A stretch of 28,774 bases of DNA, taken from an uncultured Collinsella sp. (lineage in GTDB: Bacteria; Actinomycetota; Coriobacteriia; Coriobacteriales; Coriobacteriaceae). Both the position numbers and the translations under genes were made by a program. Under the pieces are notes generated by a model, which was not told where the DNA came from, searched no databases, and saw only the letters and a program-made list of their open reading frames with translations. Positions 24,395 through 28,774 of this stretch are shown here, in pieces; positions within the stretch are counted from its first letter, which is position 1, and every line of letters starts with the position of its first letter. The stretch covers positions 1 through 28,774 of the forward strand of contig CABQLK010000024.1 of the NCBI GenBank assembly GCA_902465015.1, written 5' to 3'.

Positions 24395-25684
24395 CTAGCA
24401 GATGCAGCCGTCAGCAAGCGTCTGCTTACCGCCGACAAACACATCGGTGGCACGACCGGTGAGCGTGCGGCCGGCAAAACCGGAGTTCTCGGCGCGCGAC
24501 TCGTAACCGTCCTCGCCGACCGTCCAGGTGGCGGACGCGTCGAACACGGTCAGGTCGGCAACGGAGCCCGCCTTGACCTGAACCTGGTCCAGACCCAAGA
24601 TCTCACGCGGCTTGATGGCCATGAGCTCGACCATGCGGGCCATGCTCATCTTGCCCGTGTTAACCAGCTCGGTGAGCACGAGCGCCAGCGAGGTCTCGAG
24701 GCCGATCATGCCGAAGGGCGCAAGCTCGAACTCACGGGCCTTCTCCCACGGAGTGTGGGGGGCGTGGTCGGTGACGATGACATCGACGGTACCGTCGATG
24801 ACGCCTTGACGGATAGCCTCGGCATCCTCGTCGGTGCGCAGCGGCGGGTTGACCTTGAGCGAGGTGTTGTAGGTCTCGTCCAGGTCGTTCTCGGTCAGGA
24901 ACATGTGGTGCGGGGTGGCCTCGCAGGTGACCTGCACGCCAGCCGCCTTACCGGCACGCACGAGCTCCAGGCCATGGGCGGTGGAGATGTGCTGGATATG
25001 CAGCTTGGCGCCGGTCAGCTTGGCGATCTCGATATCGCGGGCGATCTGCAGCTCCTCGCCTGCCGCCGGCCAGCCCTCGAGGGCCAGACGGGTAGAGACC
25101 TTGCCCTCGTTGATCTGGCCGTGTCCGACCAGGTCCTCGTCCTGGCAATGGCTCATAAAGACCTTGCCGAACATCTTGCCGTAGTCCATGCAGCGACGGA
25201 GCATGCCTGCACCCTGCACACCGCGACCGTCGTCGGTGAAGGCGACGGCGCCGTGGGCAACCATATCGCCCATCTCGGACATAGCCTCGCCCTTAAGACC
25301 GCGGGTCATGGCGCCAGAAGGATAGACGCGGCAGTGGCCGACCTCGGCAGCGCGGGACTTGACGAACTCAACGACGGTGCCGTTATCGGTAACGGGGTCG
25401 GTGTTGGGCATGGCGCACACGCCGGTGAAGCCGCCCTTGGCAGCCGCGCGGGTGCCGCTCTCGATGTCCTCTTTGACCTCGTAGCCGGGCTCGCGCAGGT
25501 GGACATGCATGTCCACCAGGCCGGGGACGAGGTACTTACCGGAAAGGTCGCGGACCTCGGCTCCCTCGGCGGCGAGGTTCTCGCCGACCTCGGCGATCTT
25601 GTCGCCGTCGATCAGGACGTCAACGACACCGTCAATCTCGACGGACGGGTCGACGACGTGGGCATTCTTAAGAAGCAAGGCCAT
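24395..25684 (-). CDS. pyrC: Dihydroorotase
   Basis: Zinc enzyme that cyclises carbamoyl aspartate to dihydroorotate. The 429-residue protein is of the long class (amidohydrolase type I): metal ligands H60 and H62 in DMHVHLREPG, the AFTDDG motif, SHCQDEDLV, CEATPHHMFL and VTDHAPHTPWEK with the last metal-binding Asp. The ATG at 25684 has GGAGG eight bases before it; upstream codons in this frame overlap pyrB and are not family-like. It overlaps the 3' end of pyrB by 17 bases. Confidence 0.95.
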   Translation of the reverse strand: MALLLKNAHVVDPSVEIDGVVDVLIDGDKIAEVGENLAAEGAEVRDLSGKYLVPGLVDMHVHLREPGYEVKEDIESGTRAAAKGGFTGVCAMPNTDPVTDNGTVVEFVKSRAAEVGHCRVYPSGAMTRGLKGEAMSEMGDMVAHGAVAFTDDGRGVQGAGMLRRCMDYGKMFGKVFMSHCQDEDLVGHGQINEGKVSTRLALEGWPAAGEELQIARDIEIAKLTGAKLHIQHISTAHGLELVRAGKAAGVQVTCEATPHHMFLTENDLDETYNTSLKVNPPLRTDEDAEAIRQGVIDGTVDVIVTDHAPHTPWEKAREFELAPFGMIGLETSLALVLTELVNTGKMSMARMVELMAIKPREILGLDQVQVKAGSVADLTVFDASATWTVGEDGYESRAENSGFAGRTLTGRATDVFVGGKQTLADGCIC

Positions 25685-26612
25685 TATCGGCACCTCCAAG
25701 CAGCAGATACAGGATAGCCATACGCACGCAGATACCGGCGTAGACCTGCTCCAGGATGACGGAGCGTTGCGGGTGGTCGGCCATATAGGAGTCGAACTCG
25801 ACACCGCGGTTGATGGGGCCCGGGTGACAAATGATCGCGTCGGGCTTCATGAGCTTCTCACGGTCCTTGGTCAGGCCGAAGAGCTTATGGTACTCGCGAA
25901 TCGTGGGGAACGGGGCACCCTCGAGGCGCTCCTGCTGTACGCGCAGCATGTAGACGACGTCCAGCTCGGGCAGGACGGAATCGAGGTCGCTCGTCACGTG
26001 GTCGCAGCCCAGAACCTCGGGCGCCGGCGGCAGCAGCGTGCCGGGGGCGACGGCGTAGGTCTCGCAGCCCATGATCTTCAACGCGGGGATCAGCGAGCCG
26101 CAAACGCGGGAGTGGGAGATGTCGCCGACGACGGCGACCTTCAGACCGTGGAAGTCACCCTTGTGCTCCCAGATGGTGTACAGGTCGAGCAGAGCCTGCG
26201 TGGGGTGGTTATGCTTACCGTCACCGGCGCAGATAACACTCGCGGGCGAATTCTGCGTGACGATGTAGGGAGCACCAGCATGCTTGTCGCGCACGACAAT
26301 GCAGTCAATCTTGTAGGCGTTGAGGGTCTCGACGGTATCGACGAGGCTCTCGCCCTTGACCGTGGAGGTCGAGGAGCCGCCGAAATTGAGGCTGTCGGCC
26401 GAAAGACGCTTCTCGGCGAGCTCGAAGGAGCTGCGGGTACGCGTCGAGGGCTCGTTGAACATGTTGACGATGGTCTTGCCCTTGAGCGTGGGGACCTTCT
26501 TGATGGCACGCTCGTTGACCTCGGAGAACGCCTTGGCGGTCTCGAGGATGAGCTTGATGTCCTCTTCGGAGTACTCGGTAATGTCAATCAGGTGCTTATG
26601 GTTGAACGCCAC
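25668..26612 (-). CDS. pyrB: Aspartate carbamoyltransferase catalytic subunit
   Basis: Makes carbamoyl aspartate, the first committed step of pyrimidine synthesis. The 314-residue protein has the carbamoyl-phosphate motif STRTR (56-60), DKHAGAPY, HPTQALLDLYTI and the closing HPGPINRGVEFDS. No regulatory PyrI subunit lies nearby, as in Gram-positive operons. I place the start at the GTG at 26612: a GTG at 26624 also opens the frame but is itself part of the GGGAGGTG ribosome binding site, which sits nine bases before the GTG at 26612. Confidence 0.93.
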   Translation of the reverse strand: MAFNHKHLIDITEYSEEDIKLILETAKAFSEVNERAIKKVPTLKGKTIVNMFNEPSTRTRSSFELAEKRLSADSLNFGGSSTSTVKGESLVDTVETLNAYKIDCIVVRDKHAGAPYIVTQNSPASVICAGDGKHNHPTQALLDLYTIWEHKGDFHGLKVAVVGDISHSRVCGSLIPALKIMGCETYAVAPGTLLPPAPEVLGCDHVTSDLDSVLPELDVVYMLRVQQERLEGAPFPTIREYHKLFGLTKDREKLMKPDAIICHPGPINRGVEFDSYMADHPQRSVILEQVYAGICVRMAILYLLLGGADNGLAS

Positions 26613-26616
26613 GGTA

Positions 26617-27201
26617 CTACTCACCTCCCAGCGGCGCGGAGCCCACGTGGGAACCCGGCGCGACGTCGTTGATCTCGACAGCGGTACGGCCGTCGACTTC
26701 CTTCATATATAGGTGCACGTTCTCCTCGTGCGACGAGGGAACGTTCTTGCCGACAAAGTCCGGCGAGATAGGGAGCTCGCGGTGACCGCGGTCAACGAGA
26801 ACTGCCAGCTCGATACGGTTCGGACGGCCCAGGTCCATAACGGCGTCCAGAGCGGCGCGGATGGTACGACCCGTGTACAGGATGTCGTCCACCAGCACGA
26901 CGCGCTTGCCGTCGACGCTGAAGGGAATGTTGGTAGCGTGGATCGCGGGAGCGAAATTGGTCGCATAGTCATCGCGATAGAAGCTGATGTCCAGGCTGCC
27001 GAGCGGAACGTCGACACCCTCGATCTCCTTGATCGCCTCGGCGAGCTTCTTTGCCAGAAGGTCACCGCGCGTGACGATGCCGACCAGAGCGAGGTCTTCA
27101 CAGCCCTCGTTGCGCTCGAGAATCTCGTGCGCGATGCGGGTCATAGCTCGGTTGACGGCGGTCTCGTCCATGATGACCGCCTTGGGGGAAGTCGTGCCCA
27201 T
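26617..27201 (-). CDS. pyrR: Bifunctional pyr operon regulator / uracil phosphoribosyltransferase PyrR
   Basis: PyrR binds pyr leader RNA when UMP is high and favours termination; many members also convert uracil and PRPP to UMP. The 194-residue protein has the PRPP-binding motif VVLVDDILYTGRTI (101-114), VTRGDLLAKKL near the start and PLGSLDISFYRDD, all typical of PyrR. The ATG at 27201 follows AAGGAG. It is the first gene of the pyr operon, with an attenuator just upstream, and its stop codon is four bases from the pyrB start. Confidence 0.96.
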   Translation of the reverse strand: MGTTSPKAVIMDETAVNRAMTRIAHEILERNEGCEDLALVGIVTRGDLLAKKLAEAIKEIEGVDVPLGSLDISFYRDDYATNFAPAIHATNIPFSVDGKRVVLVDDILYTGRTIRAALDAVMDLGRPNRIELAVLVDRGHRELPISPDFVGKNVPSSHEENVHLYMKEVDGRTAVEINDVAPGSHVGSAPLGGE

Positions 27202-27240
27202 CGATCTCCTTCCTCACATGTCTTGACTGCTGACACAGTC

Positions 27241-27282
27241 AAAAAAATAGATGCCCGACCGCTCAAAGCGGACCAGACACCC
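27241..27282 (-). terminator. Leader terminator (attenuator) upstream of pyrR
   Basis: On the minus strand a stem with core CCGCT-TTG-AGCGG, extended by several G-C, A-U and G-U pairs between GGGTGTCTGG and CGGGCATCT, is followed by a run of seven T. It ends about 40 bases before the pyrR start, the position expected of an attenuator. Its 5' arm shares the bases at 27279-27282 with the candidate antiterminator. Confidence 0.85.
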
Positions 27283-27337
27283 ACAGGAAGTACTGCTTAT
27301 TGACAGCTATGTAATTCCATGTGGGTATCTCGTACCC
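27279..27337 (-). promoter_or_regulatory. PyrR-type antiterminator and anti-antiterminator leader RNA
   Basis: Two further stems compete with the terminator. Antiterminator: ACCCACATGGAA (27315-27326) pairs with TTCCTGTGGGT (27279-27289) apart from one bulged base, and uses part of the terminator 5' arm. Anti-antiterminator: GGGTA-CGAGA-TACCC (27323-27337) uses the first bases of the antiterminator and carries a GAGA-containing loop, the place where PyrR would bind. This three-way exclusion is the known logic of pyr attenuation. The stems are seen; PyrR binding is inferred. No confident promoter was found upstream. Confidence 0.7.
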
Positions 27338-27454
27338 CTTTAATGGTCAAGGCATAGTGTAGCCAACCTCGGACTCAATTGCGAGCATTAATACGAGTCA
27401 ATCCGTAAACGGAGGAAATCGCTCCATAAACCTATATATATTTGTGGGACGCGC

Positions 27455-27483
27455 TTGAAAACCTTGTTGCGAGCTGGCATAAT
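27455..27483 (+). promoter_or_regulatory. Candidate sigma-70-type promoter P1 for rpmB
   Basis: TTGAAA (27455-27460), a 17-base spacer, then CATAAT (27478-27483) with TGG in front, each hexamer five of six to consensus. It points to the right, toward rpmB, giving a leader of about 160 bases. No other plus-strand gene starts in this interval. Confidence 0.55.
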
Positions 27484-27555
27484 CCCCTCTGCTGCACGCA
27501 AATCGGATCTACGTCCAGGGCCGTGGCGTGGGCACTATCGCCAAAAGAGAAATAT

Positions 27556-27592
27556 CTCTGTGTAGATTGCGCACAGAGACATGCTTCTGTGC
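27556..27592. promoter_or_regulatory. Overlapping inverted repeats around the rpmB proximal promoter
   Basis: CTCTGTG (27556-27562) pairs with CACAGAG (27572-27578), and the overlapping GCACAG (27571-27576) pairs with CTGTGC (27587-27592). The three half-sites have centre spacings of about 15-16 bases and run into the -10 of the second rpmB promoter. They could be an operator or an mRNA structure; no regulator is identified. Confidence 0.35.
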
Positions 27593-27598
27593 TATAGT
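27590..27598 (+). promoter_or_regulatory. Candidate extended -10 promoter P2 for rpmB
   Basis: TGCTATAGT, the same nine bases as in front of rpsT, lies 54 bases before the rpmB start. No good -35 is visible at the normal distance (TTGCGC is 20 bases upstream of TATAGT). Confidence 0.5.
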
Positions 27599-27652
27599 TC
27601 AGGCTTGTTTGTTAACGCGACATGTTCGTTTGTCGCCCAAGGAGGGTCAGTT

Positions 27653-27841
27653 ATGTCCAAAGTTTGCGAAGTTTGCGGTAAGCACCCCGTTGCCGGTCGC
27701 TCCATCAGCCACTCTCACCGCGTCACCAACCGTAAGTTCCGCCCCAACATCCAGCGCGTCTACGTCGTCGTCGATGGTCACCGTCGCAAGATGAACGTTT
27801 GCTCCACCTGCCTCAAGTCCGGCAAGGTTGCGCGCTCCTAA
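27653..27841 (+). CDS. rpmB: 50S ribosomal protein L28 (zinc-ribbon form)
   Basis: Large-subunit protein near the E site. The 62-residue product has the family motifs CEVCGKHPVAGRSISHSHRVTNRKF and VVVDGHRRKMNVCSTCLKSG. Two CxxC pairs (C5/C8 and C50/C53) make it the zinc-binding form; many genomes hold a second, cysteine-free copy used when zinc is scarce. The ATG at 27653 is chosen over an upstream in-frame ATG because AAGGAGGG lies six bases before it and L28 begins there. The only clear plus-strand gene in the window, divergent from pyrR, with its own terminator. Confidence 0.96.
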   Translation: MSKVCEVCGKHPVAGRSISHSHRVTNRKFRPNIQRVYVVVDGHRRKMNVCSTCLKSGKVARS

Positions 27842-27910
27842 ATAAGGTCTTACCAACAAGTACCTCGGACTCTCCGGGTCAAAGACCTCGCGTTCACATA
27901 GAACTTACCA

Positions 27911-27942
27911 AAGGCGCCCTCCCCTACGGAGGGCGCCTTTTT
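27911..27942 (+). terminator. Rho-independent terminator of rpmB
   Basis: Perfect 12-bp stem (AAGGCGCCCTCC / GGAGGGCGCCTT) with a 5-base loop, followed by TTTTT. It lies 70 bases after the rpmB stop. The stretch from 27842 to 27910 holds nothing else that I recognise. Confidence 0.93.
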
Positions 27943-27943
27943 G

Positions 27944-27994
27944 CACGCATTGGGGACAGACTTTCATGAGTGTTTTCACGCATTGGGGACAGAC
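27944..27994. repeat. 18-bp direct repeat (two copies) next to the transposase gene
   Basis: CACGCATTGGGGACAGAC occurs at 27944-27961 and again, identical, at 27977-27994, with 15 bases between. The first copy begins right after the rpmB terminator T-tract, and the pair ends 33 bases before the transposase stop codon. Such a repeat near a Y1-type transposase could be a REP-like end that the enzyme recognises; that link is inference. Confidence 0.75.
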
Positions 27995-28027
27995 ATGATG
28001 CATGCCGGCAGCGGTTCGCCCCTTGCC

Positions 28028-28774
28028 TCACGCCGCCTCATTCCAGCCTGTGGTGGCCTTGGTCACGCTTGTAGCGCCGATACCGGTGATACGGGCAATT
28101 TGCTTGACCGTGAGATGCGCCCGCCTGAGCCTCAGCAGACAGGCATCGCGATCGGGCCGCGGCAGGGCCTTGAGCAGCGCAGGATCTATACTCGGCAGGA
28201 CTTCGCGCGCAACGGAAAGAGCATCCTCATCGGGGATCCGCCGACGTGGAAGAACCTCCACCGACCAGATGCGCCCGGCAACTTCCTCAAGATGCTCGCA
28301 ATAGCAACGGGAGCCTCCGACAATATCGAGCATTGGGGCCGCATCACAGATGTCAAAGGGATCGTAGCCCAGCTGATATGCCTTGTAGCTTGACCAGCGG
28401 TATGCCTCGAGCGAGTCAACCGCACCTTTCACGGGATTGAGATGGATATAATCGAGCAGCTGCACCGCCTGCGTGTCCGACTCAACTGCGACCCGCGAAT
28501 AGCGATTGTCAAACAGATGCCCCGTTCTCCCCGTTTTCCGATTGAAATACTTGGCATATGCCGTCAGTGCACACTGCATTGCCTTTGAAAGATTGTCCAG
28601 CGGATCATCAACCATCAAATGGAAGTGGTTATCCATGAGGCACCAAGCCAACACCGCCACTTCATGGCGCGCAAACCTGTCCGAGATGTCCGATAGGAAA
28701 CGATAGCGGTCGGAGTCATCTTCAAAAATAATCTGTTTGGAGTTCCCGCGGTCATAGACGTGGTAATAGCCGGT
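28028..28774 (-). CDS. Y1 (HUH) transposase, REP-associated/IS200-like family, 5' end outside the window
   Basis: Single-strand DNA nuclease/transposase. The reading frame stays open to the window edge: 38 codons upstream of the first possible internal start still match the family (GYYHVYDRGNSKQIIF), so the true start lies beyond 28774 and the gene is partial here. Visible motifs are the HUH metal site MDNHFHLMV, the candidate catalytic tyrosine in AYAKYFNRKTGRTGHLF, and LDYIHLNPVKG. The C-terminal 60 residues add a helix-turn-helix-like segment (LTVKQIARITGIGATSVTKA). The stop is a TGA at 28028. No disabling mutation is seen in the visible part. Confidence 0.9.
   Translation of the reverse strand, partial: TGYYHVYDRGNSKQIIFEDDSDRYRFLSDISDRFARHEVAVLAWCLMDNHFHLMVDDPLDNLSKAMQCALTAYAKYFNRKTGRTGHLFDNRYSRVAVESDTQAVQLLDYIHLNPVKGAVDSLEAYRWSSYKAYQLGYDPFDICDAAPMLDIVGGSRCYCEHLEEVAGRIWSVEVLPRRRIPDEDALSVAREVLPSIDPALLKALPRPDRDACLLRLRRAHLTVKQIARITGIGATSVTKATTGWNEAA

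Noticed and set aside
26613..26624. GTG at 26624 as the pyrB start
   Set aside because: This GTG lies inside the GGGAGGTG ribosome binding site; the GTG at 26612 has correct spacing and gives a family-like start.
27341..27454. A small gene or RNA in the A/T-rich spacer between pyrR and rpmB
   Set aside because: No convincing reading frame, ribosome binding site, or tRNA-like fold is visible; only a promoter candidate further right can be supported.
27944..27994. A CRISPR array based on the 18-bp direct repeat
   Set aside because: Only two copies with a 15-base gap, no further units and no cas genes; repeat and spacer lengths are too short.

Overview
The window reads as a compact, high-GC chromosomal segment of an actinobacterium, most likely an anaerobic gut Coriobacteriia (Collinsella-like). 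The grounds are the actinobacterial-type integration host factor next to gmk and rpoZ, a class 1B dihydroorotate dehydrogenase with its PyrK partner (typical of anaerobes), PyrR control of pyrimidine synthesis, and strong G/C bias at third codon positions. The genus is inferred from recall of gene content, not shown by any search. Nearly all genes lie on the minus strand; only rpmB is clearly on the plus strand. I found no tRNA, rRNA or CRISPR array.

Layout, left to right (minus-strand transcription runs right to left). 1-2.9 kb: rpsO followed by pnp, each with its own terminator. 3.0-14.5 kb: a long, tightly packed housekeeping operon in transcription order lepA, dusB-like, hemW, a membrane-anchored DnaJ-like gene, dnaJ, mtaB, phoH, ybeY, dgkA, era, recO (translation quality, tRNA modification, heme/protein chaperoning, rRNA maturation, lipid carrier phosphorylation, recombination). 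14.5-14.9 kb: rpsT with a structured leader. 15.0-19.1 kb: comEA-comEC-holA (DNA uptake plus the Pol III delta subunit). 19.2-21.7 kb: mihF-gmk-rpoZ-thiI ending in a textbook terminator. 21.9-27.3 kb: the pyr operon pyrR-pyrB-pyrC-pyrK-pyrD-pyrF, preceded by a leader that can fold into three mutually exclusive hairpins (a PyrR-type attenuator). 27.45-27.95 kb: rpmB on the plus strand with two candidate promoters and a strong terminator. 28.0 kb to the end: an IS200/REP-associated-type (Y1, HUH) transposase cut by the window edge, with an 18-bp direct repeat next to its 3' end.

Most of the window is ordinary core genome. The least ordinary items are the DnaJ-like protein whose C-terminal substrate/dimer region is replaced by hydrophobic membrane segments and which sits directly upstream of a normal dnaJ; the pyr attenuator; a terminator-like hairpin in the rpsT leader; the acidic N-terminal extension of Era; and the transposase-linked direct repeat. 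I did not find convincing evidence for a wholly new multi-gene system.
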